From: Adiantum capillus-veneris
Taxonomy: Eukaryota; Streptophyta; Polypodiopsida; Polypodiales; Pteridaceae
Length of the DNA: 64,000 nucleotides
Assembly: GCA_014529385.2 (NCBI GenBank)
Contig: CM043946.1
Span: 33,994,558-34,058,557, forward strand
Direction: 5' to 3'
Under the pieces are notes generated by a model. The model made no database searches, was not told where the DNA came from, and saw nothing but the letters and a program-made list of their open reading frames with translations. Position 1 is the first letter of the stretch; every line of letters starts with the position of its first letter. A program made the position numbers and the translations under genes. This document shows positions 19,931 to 33,423 of this stretch, piece after piece.

Positions 19931-22683
19931 TGTCAGGTCTCTGACCCCAACCAAAAAGAGCACCCTTGTACCATGAAATGATCATAATGGAAAAAAAGTT
20001 ACTATTTTTAGCAGTTTTCCGAATTCTGTCAGTGCCATGATGTTTAAAATGTCATAAAGCTTCGAAATGTGAATTAAAATAATTTTTGTGAAAATTTTCC
20101 AAATATAGTAAGTTTTTGGTCACCCGACCCGTCTAGTTTTGACCGTCTCGAAAATCTGCACCTGTACCCCGAATTTGAAAAAAATGCATTTTCGGACCCC
20201 GGGGGCTGCTAAATATGGTAGGTACTCGGGCCAGTACGTCTTAGTTAGAGCTTCGTATAGCAATTTTCGGCATCAAAATCCAACTCGTATGACCCGTTTT
20301 AGCCTAGAACCAATTTTCCTAAAAATTGTCCGGGGAGGTACCGGGGGCCCGGGACTGTGTGGAAACAGATTCCAGCCCACTCCAAATCAGCTTTAGCAGC
20401 TAGGGGGCGCCTTCTTGCTTTGTGGGAGTCCTGGGAGAGTTTCCAAGCCAGTAACTAAGTCTTAGAACCAGTTAACCAAGCCAACCTGACACTTGGTGGG
20501 CAGGGAACTGGACTTGCCATGCTGAACTGGAGAAGCTCCCAGATGCATTTAGCAACCCAGATCGATTTTCAGCTTGAGGAGGCCTATTTAAAGACCTGCA
20601 CACACACACATATATGCTCACACACACACACACACACCTACACACACTCTAGGAAGGTGCTGCCGGAACACAAACCTTTTGAAGGACAAGCAAGGAGGGA
20701 GGTGCTGTCGAATTCTCGCCTCAAGAAGCTCGATTAGATCAGAGAATCGAGTGGATTATCAGCCCTTAATCACGGTAACCACGGTTTAATTAATGCTTTC
20801 TGCAAATCCTTTTCATTACCATTTAAATTTCTCGTCTATTATGCTTATTCTTAGTCGCAATTCGCGATAATCACTCTCTAAATTCTCCTTAACCATATTC
20901 TATTATGTAATCATCATTCCATAGCTGAATTATCAGCCATTCATCACTCTTCATTAATGATTAGTGCACGATTATTAGAATTTTCTCTCTCTAGGTAGCA
21001 TAGAAATTAATCGATAAGCCGGTAATTGTGTAGATTGATGAGAATCACTCTTTCTATCACGCATTGATATTGTAGTTGATTTAGATCCATCTTTGTTATG
21101 CATTAAGATATAATTAAGGTAAGATTAATCTGTCATTAAGTCTCTAAGAGGTGGTTTTTCTCACTCCTATGCATGCGGTGATTCTGCACCCTCTAATTGC
21201 TAGGAAAGAGATTAATCGTGCTTAATTCATCTCTCTGGTAATTCCATTAGTGAAATCCTATTATTCTTAATCATGTAAGCCGAGTAATTATCTTTAGAGC
21301 CGGTTCCCATAGGATTATGTGCCATCCTTAATGATTGCTTTATGAAAAATCTAGATCTATCATATAGGAGGGATTAATTAATGTCATTAATCTACCGATT
21401 GGACTGTTATGATGCTTGAGAACCTTAGCTCTTTCTCCAAGCTAATCATTTAAAGTAGTGAGAAATGGCCCCGGTTAAGAGGACTCGCTTCGGTGGTGCC
21501 CACGATCGCGAGGCAGGAACGAGCAATGTCAATGGGAAGGGGAAGGCTCCCATGGAGGAACAAATACCGGCCATCTCACGGGCCATCGATGAAGAAGGGG
21601 AAGAGGTAGATCATATTTTTATTCAAGTTGTTTAAACTAACATTGCATACGCTAGTTAGGAATGCTCATATCCCCAACCATGTTGGAGAAATCCGACGGA
21701 AACCTCGGCATTGAAAGCATTGTACATTAAGTTCTAAAGTAGGAAGGAAATGATTGATGGGAATGCTGTTTGCAATAGGAAAGAATGTCTGCTAGGGAAA
21801 ATTTAGCTCGGCATGTTCATTCTATTTCCAATGTTGAATTAATCATGAACCCCCTCCTGATCACAGGGGGCAGAGTTCCTGGTTAAGGGCTCTTGAAACT
21901 ACGAATGCTGGTTAAGCGGTGGATACCCACGACTGCTAGTTAAGCAGTGGAAACCCACGTCTGCTGGTTAAGCGGTGGGAATGTCCATGTCGTGCTTTCT
22001 ATGCGGTGGACATACCTAGTTGTATGGGCAGCTAGGTGACAACGGGAGGAGTAAACTCTCGCTGGAGGGGGGATGTCGTACCTCCAGAACATTGGAATTT
22101 TAATGAATAAGTTTGAGTATAATTTTTACTAGAATACTGTCTTGGTGTTGTTTGCAATAGTGGTTGAAGGGCTGTCTTAGCGAACAATGTGCTTCGGAAT
22201 TAAAACAAGGAATGTCTATGTTGAACAACCTTTGTGGTAGTAATTAGGTCACACAAGGAAGTGTGAGTGTGGGGGTGGAAAGTGGGGCTTGGCTCAGGTT
22301 GCCAATGCCTACGAGATGGGTGGTCCCGATTGGTCGGGAACTCTCTGTCCCCATAGTGTTTAAATCGATACTAGTAATACTCATTGCCCCTAGAGCGGTG
22401 AAATCTCGAGAGTACGTGCCTCTGAAACATAGGGAAAAAGGCACTCGGGGTTTCTCTCCTCTTGGAAGGTGGGTCTTAGGATCGCTAAATAGTTTAAGTA
22501 CGCTTCCCCTACGAGGTGGAGCTAGATTTCATTACTAGTAGGCTCGAACTCGACTCACTTTGTGATGAGAGATCATCCACTAGTTGAACCCTGAACCACA
22601 TTGTTTGCTTCCGCTATAGATCTAGTGGCCACCAGGTTCACCATCAGATCCGCTGTTTGATACGGCGGAGTGGGGACCTCACA
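19931..22683 (+). repeat. LTR3, 3' LTR (2753 bp)
   Basis: It starts TGTCAGGTC after the unit-2 purine tract and ends CTCACA followed by the target duplication GTAAA. It carries an orphan copy of gag exon 1 at 21465-21605 with no exon 2 downstream. Confidence 0.93.
21465..21605 (+). other. Orphan gag exon 1 in LTR3
   Basis: The LTR3 copy of the predicted first exon, with ATG and donor conserved. The element ends at 22683, so there is no Gag core to splice to; transcripts from LTR3 would read into flanking DNA. Confidence 0.5.
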
Positions 22684-22688
22684 GTAAA
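22684..22688. other. Target-site duplication, right copy (GTAAA)
   Basis: Matches the 5 bp before LTR1. Confidence 0.85.
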
Positions 22689-22946
22689 ACATTGCTATCA
22701 AAATATGTCAATGAATGAACAATATGCCAAAAAACCATAGCATACACAATCTGTGTAAAAGTGGGAGTCAAAACTCAACCACTATCAAGAGTAACAAGAA
22801 ATGTACTTGTAGAGTAACACAAGCTCTTGTATGGCTAAAAAATATGGCTACAAATCAGTCCCAAATTTAGCTCTCAAATACTAGCTGAAGAAACAAGTCA
22901 CAAATGTGCCGCAAATTCGCTTACAATTGAGCCATACAGCTCACAA
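22689..22946. other. Flank of the three-LTR element, no gene seen
   Basis: An AT-rich stretch that should be the other half of the target copia remnant on the minus strand. I could not recognise a protein in it. Confidence 0.4.
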
Positions 22947-23890
<944 letters not shown>

Positions 23891-24020
23891 ATAGGACTAC
23901 ATACGCGGCATTCAGATGAGCAGGAATCATAGTAGACTTCAGAGTCCACCTGTACCATAGGTACACTGACTGACAGGGCCACTGAGCTTGGGAGATCCAG
24001 ACGCCCACGACTGTGAGGGT

Positions 24021-24023
<3 letters not shown>

Positions 24024-24098
<75 letters not shown>
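24024..24098. repeat. (GA)n microsatellite
   Basis: About 37 GA units, at the junction between the CT module and the satellite-like array. A shorter GA run sits at the same place in the second copy (about 25904-25928). Confidence 0.95.
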
Positions 24099-24171
24099 AG
24101 AGCTTACACACGTGTAGGGGAGAGGGGGGGGTGGGGGAGATCCCTCCCCCTTTTATAATAGTATAGATTTT

Positions 24172-25563
24172 TATCTATTTTGGGATGGAATTTTTCCTTT
24201 TCCCATTGCCCGGGCTCAATGTTCAAGAAAAACCATTTCGCCAAACATACAAAATTCCTTTCTTGAATTTGCAAAGAGAAATTTTAAAAAAATTAGGTTT
24301 GGGTGGAATTTCTCCTTTCCCCCTTGCCCTCAACAGGCATTTTGGAATTGAAAACGACACGATATTAAGCTCAGACACATTTTTTCCGAACACTGCCCGG
24401 GCCTGAGGCCGCGCAATTGTCCCGACCCATCACTATTTTTCTCTATTTTGGGGTGGAATTTCAATTTTTCCCCTTTCCCTGGCCCATTGTTACCATTTTT
24501 CCAAACATACAAAAATCCCTTTCTTGTATTTGCAAAGAATTTTTTTTTAAAATAATGTTTTTTTCTCAAAATTCTATACTATTTTGGGGTGAAATTTATC
24601 CTTTTCCCCTTGCCCGGGCCAAGTGTTTGAGGAAAACCATTTTCCCAACAATTCAAATTCCCTTTCTTGAATTTTCGAAGAGGAAATCTTAAAATTCTAC
24701 ACTATTTTTCTCTATTTTGGGATGGAATTTCTCCTTTTCCCCTTGGCCGGGCCTAATGTTCAAGGAAAACCATTTTTCCAAACATACAAAATGGATTAGG
24801 TTATTTTTCTCTGGTTTGGGGTGGAATTTCTCCTTTTCCCCTTGCCCTCAACATGCATTTTTGGAATTGAAAACGACACGATATTAAGGTGAAACACATT
24901 TTTCCCGAACACTATCCGAGCATGAAGCCTTGTGATTGTCCCAGTCCGTCACTATTTTTCTCCATTTTGTGGTGGAATTTCTCCTCTTCCCTTTGTTCGG
25001 GTGCAGTGTTCAAGAAAAACCATTTTTCCAAACATACAAAATTTCCTTTCTTGAATTTGGCAAGAGGAAATTTTAAAAAAGAAAAACCATTTTCCCAAAC
25101 ATACAAAATTCCCTTTCTTGATTTGCAAAGGGGAAATTTTAAAAGATTAGGTTATTAATCTCTATTTTGGGGTGGAATTTCTCCTTTTCCCCTTGCCCGG
25201 CCCAATGTTTGAGGAAAACCATTTTCCTAAACATTGAAAATTCCCTTTCTTGAATTTGCAAAGAGGAAATTTTTAAAACTTAGGTTATTTTCTCAAATTT
25301 TTACACTATTTTTCTCTATTTTGGGGTGGAATTTATCCTTTTCCCCTTGTTCGGGCCTAGTGTTTGAAAAAAACCATTTATCCAAACATACAAAATTCCC
25401 TTTCTTGAATTCTCTTTCTCTCGCCGCTCCCTGTGTGTTCTACGACAGTGCTCAGAGCCTCAAGCCGGAACTCTCTCTACTGTTTTGCCTTAGAGCACAC
25501 TGCCGACAGCCTCAGTCTAGCTCTTTCACTCTCTCGCTCTGCTTCTCTCTCTTTGCGTTCGCA

Positions 25564-25640
<77 letters not shown>

Positions 25641-27480
25641 TCGCATTCAAGGCCTGAGCCTGTCACCGGCCCGCTCTTGTTCGCACGCTCCAGGGCACAC
25701 TCGCCTGAGCAAGGAAATAATGCCATGTGGCAGGGGGAGCCGGAATTCCCTCCCCCATTATCCTTAGTATATATAATGGGACTACATACGTGGCATTCAG
25801 ATGAGTAGGAATCATAGTAGACTTCAGAGTCCACCTGTACCATAGGTACACTGACTAACGTGGCCACTGAGCTTGGGAGATCCAAACGCCCATGACTGCG
25901 TGGGTGAGAGAGAGAGAGAGAGAGAGAGCAGAGCTTACGCATGTGTAGGGGAGAGGGGGGGAATCCCTCCCCGTTTTATAATAGTATAGATTTTTCTCTA
26001 TTTTGGGTTGGAATTTCTCCTATTCCCCTTGCTCGGGCCCAATGTTCGAGAAAAACCATTTCGCCAAACATACAAAATTCCCTTTCTTGAATTTGCAAAG
26101 AGGAAATTTTAAAAAATTAGGTTATTTTTCTCTATTTTGGGGTGTAATTTTCTCCTTTCCCCCTTGCCGTCAACATGCATTTTGGAATTGAAAACGACAC
26201 GATATTAAGCTCAGACACATTTTTTCTGAACACTACCCGGGCCTGAGGCCGCGCAATTGTCTCGACCCGTCACTATTTTTCTCTATTTTGGGGTGGAATT
26301 TCAAATTTTCCCCTTTCCCTGGCCCAATGTTACCATTTTTCCAAACATACAAATTTCTTGAATTTGCGAAGATTTTTTTTTAAAAAAATAATGTTATTTT
26401 CTCAAAATTTTATACTATTTTTCTCTATTTTGGGGTGGAATTTATCCTTTTCCCCTTGCCCGGGCCAAGTGCTTGAGTAATACCATTTTCCCAACCATTC
26501 AAATTCCCTTTCTTGAATTTGCGAAGAGGAACTTTTAAAATTCTACACTATTTTTCTCTATTTTGGGATGGAATTTCTCCTTTTCCCCTTGCCCGGGCTT
26601 AATGTTCGAGGAAAACCATTTTTCCAAACATACAAAATGGAAATTTTGAAAAATTGGGTTATTTTTCTTTAGTTTGGGGTGGAATTTCTCCTTTTCCCCT
26701 TGCCCTCAACATGCATTTTTGGAATTGAAAATGACACGATATTAAGCTGAAACACATTTTTCCCGAACATTGCCCGAGCATGAGGCCATGTGATTGTCCC
26801 GGTCCATCACTATTTTTCTCCATTCTATTTTTCTCCATTTTGTGGTTGAATTTCTCCTCTTCCCTTTGTTCGGGCGCAGTGTTCAAGAAAAACCATTTTT
26901 CCAAACATACAAAATTTCCTTTCTTGAATTTGCGAAGAGGATTTTTTTTATAAAAAAAATCATTTTTCCAAACATACAAAATTCCCTTTCTTGATTTGCA
27001 AAGGGAAAATTTTAAAAGATTAGGTTATTAATCTCTATTTTGGGGCCTTTTCCCCTTGCCCGGGCCCAATGTTCAAGGAAAACCATTTTCCTAAACATTG
27101 AAAATTCCCTTTCTTGAATTTGCGAAGAGGAAAATTTTAAAAATTAGGTTATTTTCTCAAAATTTTACTCTATTTTTCTCTATTTTGGGGTGGAATTTCT
27201 CCTTTTCCTCTTGCCCGGGCCTAGTGTTCGAGAAAAACCATTTTCCAAACATACAAAATTCTCTTTCTTGAATTTGCACCATTCTTCCATTCTTGAATTT
27301 ACGAAGAGGAAATTTTAAAAAATTAGGTTATTTTTCTCTATCTTGGGATGGAATTTCTCCTTTTTCCCTTGCCCTGAACAGGCATTTATGGAATTGAAAA
27401 CGGCACGATATTATGCTGAGACACATTTTTCCCGAACACTACTCGGGCCTAAGGCCGCACGCTTGGCTCGGGACATTTTT
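24172..27480 (+). repeat. Degenerate satellite-like array with 1.85-kb duplication
   Basis: Many imperfect copies of a roughly 130-170 bp unit built from TTTTGGGGTGGAATTTCTCC, TTTTCCCCTTGCCCGGG, AACCATTTTTCCAAACATAC and TTCCCTTTCTTGAATTTGC. Some units carry an insert with GAAAACGACACGATATTAAG (24350, 24868, 26189, 26727, 27397). A CT module interrupts the array at about 25405-25990. The arms on both sides match in order, offset by about 1.85 kb, so a large block was duplicated. No coding signal. Confidence 0.85.
25416..25772. repeat. CT-rich repeat module (third copy)
   Basis: Same arrangement as the modules at 22947-23890, with (CT)n at 25566-25638, ending in CCCCCATTATCCTTAGTAT. It is followed by the same 150-bp flank that follows the second module, so it belongs to the 1.85-kb duplication. 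Confidence 0.8.
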
Positions 27481-27672
27481 CTCCTTGGCTCTCGACATTC
27501 GTACACAACTCGCATAAACCTGGGAGCTGCCATTGACTCTCTCTGATTCCCCCTCTTTGCGGTCGCATCTTGACCAGTGCTCGAAAAAAGCTTTTGTCCA
27601 AAAGCTTGGCAAACCTACATATGAGAAAGTTTAGAGGTAAAATGACTAAATTTGAAGGTTTTTACACTAAAG

Positions 27673-27677
27673 TACAT
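27673..27677. other. Target-site duplication, left copy (TACAT)
   Basis: TACAT precedes the LTR at 27678 and follows the LTR ending at 36377. Confidence 0.92.
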
Positions 27678-27962
27678 TGTTAACCCTCACGGCACACGGA
27701 CACCCTATGATCTATAAACGTTGTATTATTTAGAGTCAGGTACCGGGCTTGTCGGTCCAATAGGGAAAGGTAGAGTGATCGTCGATGAGAGGCGCACTTT
27801 AACTTGGACATTCAAGGGATTAGTTGGTTAAGCATGGGCGCCCAAGTGTGAATGGGGTGAGCTCCTATAAAAGCCAACTAAACCTAATTTTTACTCATTC
27901 TCTCATTTGTGCAATTGAAGAGTGCTCTTGCTCCATCTCCATCTTCTTCTTCTTCACCTCCT

Positions 27963-28008
<46 letters not shown>

Positions 28009-28251
28009 TGTGTGCGATCGAGCATTACGAAGGCACGACGGCGGCGAAGCGGTTGAGCGCGGCACGACTGCAGCTTCTTCTTCATCGCGGCGAGGAATCC
28101 ACCACGAAGGCGAGCGTAGAGCGGTGAGTGACACACCCTTTGTTTTCTTGAGCTTGCTAGTTTAGGCTTGTTGTGTGCTTGGAGCCGTTTGTGGCTCGCA
28201 CACGGTGTATTGGCAAGTCCCTTGCTTCGACAGTGCGGCAAGGAGCGCACA
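27678..28251 (+). repeat. 5' LTR (574 bp)
   Basis: Starts TGTTAACCCTCACGG and ends AGCGCACA. It contains a TATA box (27866-27873), a GT/GA microsatellite (about 27964-28001) and no gene. Confidence 0.95.
27866..27873 (+). promoter_or_regulatory. TATA box of the 5' LTR
   Basis: TATAAAAG at LTR position 189; the same element is at 35990-35997 in the 3' LTR. Confidence 0.7.
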
Positions 28252-28255
28252 TTTT

Positions 28256-28273
28256 TGGCGCCGCTGCCGGGGA
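28256..28273 (+). promoter_or_regulatory. Primer-binding site (tRNA-Asp type)
   Basis: TGGCGCCGCTGCCGGGGA starts four bases after the 5' LTR. It matches the complement of the 3' end of plant aspartate tRNA with one mismatch, a site used by many plant gypsy elements. Confidence 0.85.
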
Positions 28274-29046
28274 TATGCCCTACACTAAGCTCGGTTAGCA
28301 CTTTACGCTTCCTTGTGGTGCAATTTCTATCATAGGAAAGGTAGGGAAGGGGTGTGTGGAGATTTCTGTTTTTTGCGTTTTCTGCATTTGCTGTCAAGTT
28401 TCAATTTCTGCTATTGTCTGCGTTTTTTCAATTTCTGCAATTTCTGCATTTTCAAGTTCGGCGTTTTCAATTTCTGCTTTTTTTCTGCAATTTCTGAAAA
28501 AAATAAATAAATAAATTCGGAAATTAAAAACGCGAGTGAGCGGGCGGCGAAATTTTTCGAAAATAAAAAACGTGACTCTTAAAACGGACGGGTTGGTTTG
28601 TATAAAAGATAGATCGGGATCATTTTCCCAAGCCCAAGCCCAAGCCCAAGCCCAGGCCCAGGCCTCAGTCCTCAGTCTTATGATATATACTAGACTCACT
28701 CTTATATATATACCCTACTCCCTCAAGAGAGAATGAGAGCATCTGGGACAAGTCCTCCACTCTCCTCCTTTCTCTTCCAACTTGCACCCTTAGACTTTCT
28801 AGTTTGGGCCTAGTTCCCTACTAGAAATTGAAAGTTTTAGGGATTCCGAGGGCATAGAGTGACCAAACGGAGGGCTGTAAAGCACGGCACGACCCTCTGA
28901 CCGATACGCTCGTTTCGAGCTATCACACGGCCCATTCTACGACACGCTCTAAAAAATCTAGCGAAAAAACAAACAAAAAACACGCTAAAAACTAGTCACA
29001 AGGCCTCCTAGAGCAGCTTTTTGACACCTTAGGGTATCAAAAGCAC
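28274..29046 (+). other. 5' leader, non-coding
   Basis: Untranslated leader between primer site and gag start. It contains a CCCAAG-type hexanucleotide run (about 28629-28667) and oligo-TTTCTGC-like repeats (about 28360-28500); no gene seen. Confidence 0.6.
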
Positions 29047-31540
29047 ATGCACTTACGCTCTGGACGAGTGTTAGAGCACGATCACATTGGTAGTGCCTCT
29101 GTTCATACGGACACCCATTACCCATCCACGATAAGCTCTAGACCCTCAGCGGGGACACAAGGTAGCACCACCCAAGACCCTAAAATAGCCGCTAGTGATT
29201 CCTCCTCCGACTCAGAAATCATGGAAGCATACCCTACCCAAAACACTGAGAGAGAAGGCCATGCACCTCTCGAAGCTCCACAGCCTAGTACTAGTATGTT
29301 TAGCCGTTTCATGGAAACATCAGGTAGAGCTACTCGCTCAGAACCTGATGCAAATGAAGCACACGAAGAGGGTGGGGAAGTGGACTCTCCTTTCACATCG
29401 CACGTGGACCCCACACCCCCAAAGAGTGTCCATGTGGATATCCTACCAACTTCTTACCAAGAAGGTCCTGTTGAGCTGCCTCCTTCAGAAGTTCCCTCTA
29501 GAGTACCGGTGGTGACAAGTAAAACCACGGGGAGCAACATTGCTTCTACCTCACAAGAAACCGTTAACACGTTGACTCTAGAAGGATTGTTCATTAATGA
29601 TCATTGGACATACGACCTCCACACTGAGGTGTTGACGGATCTACACTCTGGCCACGCCTACCATGTAGGATGGATAGAGATTGTACAATCCACCTCTAGT
29701 GCCACGAGCATCGAAGATCAACAGAAAATGATCTGTAATGTTATCCATGGCATTATTCAATCTGAAAGGCAAAACCGAGGGGTAAATATACTCTCAACTG
29801 GCCCCATGAGATTTCTGGATACGAGCAAGGCTCAACAGCCTACTCTATCACAAATGGAGACTCCTCTAATGAGCCCCATGGACCCATCTTACGTCATTTC
29901 ACCTGGGGTCTCTATGCAATCTGAGCCTCCGAGCGACAACCTTAGCTTCCCTAACTTGGCTCAACCCTCTATTAAGGAAAACACAGTGCTCACTCCAGGG
30001 ATAAGCCTGACAGAGAATGTACCGATGACATCTACGGTTAGCGCAGTGCCACTACCTAGTGTCGTAGTACCTAATATGGGGCCTCGACCATATGTGCCTC
30101 TAGCCCCTTATGCACACATGGCCCCCACTCCTCCAATTGTACCACTTGCTTATGCTCCTCGAGTGCCGCTCCCTAGCTCTTATCCGAGTGGACCTATGCC
30201 CGGTTATGTTCCATATCCTGCATCATATGATTCCAAGAGTACCTCCACCGGCCCTGCCTCCTCACATAGGTGACTTGGCAGCGTTTGCTCAAACCATAGG
30301 TCGATCTATCGCGGAAAATATGCGTCATGCATCTGATAGAGAGCCTAGAAGTAAGGCAGTACAAATTGCCAAACTCACGCAAAAATTCAATGGGGACGAA
30401 GATGCTAGAAAACACATTGAAGTGTTTGAACAAGTATGTGATTCCTTAGGGGAACGCAACGAACTACATAAGTGCAATGCCTTAAGCTTGACATTAAGTG
30501 GGAAGGCTGGAGATTGGTATAGAACCCTAAGGGTGGACGAGAAAACAATCTACCCTACCCTTCGAAGGTTGTTTCTAAAGGAGTACATACGAGAAGGTGT
30601 GCTTTGGGGTGTAGCATCTCAGCTACAGAAGGCCGAACGTAAGGAAGGAGAGTCAGTAAGGGACTTCATTAGTCGTCTAAAGCACTTAAACTCTCGTTGC
30701 CCTGTAAATGAGCGCTTCAACAATAACCAACTGCTTGATCGATTCATTCGAGGGTTGAGGAATGAAGGAATCTATAATGGACTAGTGATTAGAGGTATCA
30801 CAACCTGGGAAGATGTCACTGCCAATGCAATCCAACTAGAGGACAACTTGATGATAGCAGGCATGAGGGTGTCTACCGACACGAGATCCACTAGCTCACA
30901 AGCCATTGAGTATGAACCCATGACTGCAAAGCCCATTGCCAATGAGCCAAAGGTATTTGAGACATTCTTGACAGACCTCACCAAGGCAATCCAAGAGTCT
31001 CTTAAGGATAATCGACCCCCTCAAAATAGTCACATGTATCCAAGAAGGGAGCAACAATGGTGTTCCATTTGCTTAGGTCCACATAGCACTAGTGAGTGCC
31101 CTACGTTTAGAGTAAAATTTAATGGAACTTGCAACGCATGTGGTAGGTATGGTCACCAAGCTAAGGATTGTTTAATGATCAAACGTATGATGGCAAATAG
31201 ACCACCTGTAGCCTAGACGGATGCGCCTCGAGCTCCTGTATTGATGCCTACTCCACTTGTTGAGCAACTACCGCAATCCATGGTCCCTAGATCTCAAAAT
31301 GTTGTACAAGCTACACCGCTACCACCTCCTGTGCTAGGACCGCAGCCCCCGCATCCAAGAGTCGCCCCTATGAACCAAGTGGGTTGCGAGCCATCAAATG
31401 CTTATGCAGATGGCTGTGAGGAGGAAATAGACACTAGTATTGCCTACGGACTTGATACATTGGAAGAATGTCCTATATACTACATGGAAGATTGTTGGGG
31501 ACAAGTCAAGCCGGTTTATCAAGCTGCTGCTCTCGCATCC
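29047..31540 (+). pseudogene. gag: Gag with two zinc knuckles (frameshift and stop)
   Basis: The ATG at 29047 gives MHLRSGRVLEHD, a start common in plant gypsy Gag. About 390 residues of low-complexity Pro/Ser-rich sequence follow. An extra T near 30231 shifts the frame from 1 to 2, where the Retrotrans_gag core continues (KFNGDEDARKHIEVFEQV at about 30386-30439, then AGDWYRTL and LLDRFIRGLR). Two zinc knuckles, CSICLGPHSTSEC (about 31062-31100) and CNACGRYGHQAKDC (about 31130-31171), lie before a TAG at 31214-31216. The frame continues as a Pro-rich linker to a TGA at 31541-31543. Gag would package RNA; as read here it cannot be made whole. Confidence 0.85.
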
Positions 31541-31543
31541 TGA

Positions 31544-32119
31544 GGTCAAAATGTCAACACCCAGGCTAGGAGGACACCTCTTCAATGCTACGAGTGTGGT
31601 GGACCACATCGAGTAGCGGAGTGCCCTATTAGGCTGCAAAAGAATGCTGCACAGATGCAAGTGAATCAAGGGAGCACGTCTGCAATGCCAATACTCACAT
31701 GTAATCGTTGTGGCATAGATCACTTGATTGCCCAATGCCCCTATAACCCAAATGCGCCTAAAATCACACCCCTAAATTTGGTGGAAATTGCTAGTGTGAC
31801 ATCGCCAATACCACCCGTCGCACCCGCTTATGCGATTATACGGTCCATGCTTCAAGGGCCAAGCCATATCCTCGAAGAGAGAGATACCGCGTCAGTTATC
31901 CAAGCAAAGAAAAAGAAGACACGAAGGAAGAAGTCGCAGAATACGGAAAATTCAAAGCCAAGTTCCAAAACAAACATAGGAACAGGAGATGACCCCGTGT
32001 ATATGAATGACCTCGAGGATGATTCAGATTCAGTCGAGACAATGGAGACTAGAACCAATACCACAAAGGGAAAGCCGACAAAGAAAACCGTAACATGGAA
32101 CCAAATGAAAACCGAATAA
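31544..32119 (+). pseudogene. Gag C-terminal region with two more zinc knuckles
   Basis: It continues in frame 2 after the TGA at 31541. Two CCHC-like knuckles with three residues before His are visible: CYECGGPHRVAEC (about 31585-31623) and CNRCGIDHLIAQC (about 31702-31740). A basic Lys-rich stretch (KKKKTRRKKS, about 31905-31934) follows and the frame ends at a TAA (32117-32119). It overlaps by 25 bp the frame-1 segment that carries the protease, so the switch to the next gene is a -1 move, by mutation or by programmed slippage. Four knuckles in all is more than the usual one or two. Confidence 0.75.
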
Positions 32120-33423
32120 GAGAAAACCATAAAGAGCCTCTGAAAACACCACAAGTGTTTCCAAATCCAATCCAAGACCCCCAAGATAAACCGCAGGGGC
32201 AAAAAGGGAAGAATCGTAAAAAGAAGATTGGGACGTACCCAAACCCTGTAGACGAGATTGAGCAAGTGAAACATCTAAGAGGTTTAGTGGAGGAGACTCA
32301 AAGGAAACTAGAACCAGATCCCATGCAGGTCAAAATTCATGACACAGTGTTTCCCACGCAAGTTCATCCACCCCACATGAACCATAGACCGTTAGCCATA
32401 TCTAGTATCATCCAAGAAGGGAGTGAGGGCGGGACATCAGAAAGTGAGCATACACCCTTCTTGTTGGGAAGGATGTTTAACGAAGGAATACCTGATCCCA
32501 TTGAGGAATATGAGATTCCATCCTCACCAGTTCCTAGTCAAGGACCTACACCCTGCAAAACGCCAATGAATGTTGCCAAACTAGTGGACTTCATGTCTTA
32601 TGAGGTCCGAACCACGATCATAGCAAAGCTGTATGGAGATCCTGAGTTATTCCTTGCACTTCGAGCATTCCTTAACGGAGAGCTACGAACGGGATTACCG
32701 CAGTTTGCGCAACCAAATAGGCCTGACTCGATTATGATTGATGAGGAAAATCATGTGCAATCACTTGACTTAGATGGACACGAGTCTGTGATCGAGGTAC
32801 CCATTAACGAATTAGGGCAGTATTTTGAAGGCGACGAGTCTAATGCGACCCTACCCATCACTACCAAGGGATTAACTATAAAGGGAATTCTTGATGGTGG
32901 TGCGGGAGTTAGCATCGTTACAAAATATTGTTGGGAATCCATGGGAAAACCCCGCCTCAGTGTTACTAACATTGTGGTAAAGATGGCAAATGGTACCATA
33001 GCCAAACCTATGGGGATGCTCAAGGATCTTAAGATCAAAGTTCTAGGACACAAGGTACGACATACGTTCATTGTAATGGATTTCTCTAAACACCTTATGT
33101 CATATGAAATGATTTTAGGACGACCATTCATGAGGGAAGCACAAATGGTTCACGATTGGTCTAAAAATCATGTCTATTTGCAATTCCAAGACTCTGTCCT
33201 TAGAGTGGATTTGGTGACTGGTAAGGTACACCCCTTAGGGAGTAAAACCATTATTGATCATCGCTCTGACACCACAGTTCACTCGGCCCCACTACAATAT
33301 TGTTACACTTGTAAGAAGGATACAGACATTGGCCAAGATTCTCCTTACATGGATGTGTTACCGGGTATGACGGAATCAGACAATGTGGATTGGGTCCACC
33401 TAGCATCAACCATAGACACTTGA
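32095..33423 (+). pseudogene. Aspartic protease segment (DGGA variant)
   Basis: A 442-codon frame. The N-terminal half is a charged linker. The retropepsin-like domain spans roughly residues 240-370, with GILDGGAGVSIV holding the catalytic Asp at about 32893 and the flap/C-terminal blocks MANGTIAKPMG and MILGRPFM (about 33109-33132). The usual D-(S/T)-G-A reads D-G-G-A, as it also does in the gypsy protease near 50112. After YLQFQD and VDLVTGKVHPLG the frame ends at a TGA (33421-33423), but continues in the same frame into the Trp-rich repeats. The role is cleavage of the Gag polyprotein; activity of the variant is uncertain. Confidence 0.8.

Larger units (their letters stand above)
11269..22683 (+). 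mobile_element. Three-LTR, gag-only LTR retrotransposon (tandem unit)
   Basis: The order is LTR1 (11269-13909), internal region 1 (13910-15537), LTR2 (15538-18302), internal region 2 (18303-19930), LTR3 (19931-22683). Both internal regions are 1628 bp, almost identical, and encode only Gag. LTR ends are TG...CA with near-inverted termini (TGTCAGGTC / GACCTCACA). The 5 bp before LTR1 and after LTR3 are both GTAAA, so the composite derives from one insertion. Long LTRs with a gag-only interior match the described TR-GAG class of plant non-autonomous elements. The extra unit is best explained by unequal recombination between LTRs. Confidence 0.93.

Noticed and set aside
29118-29414. Minus-strand frames over gag of the 8.7-kb element
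   Set aside because: Antisense shadows of a recognisable Gag frame.
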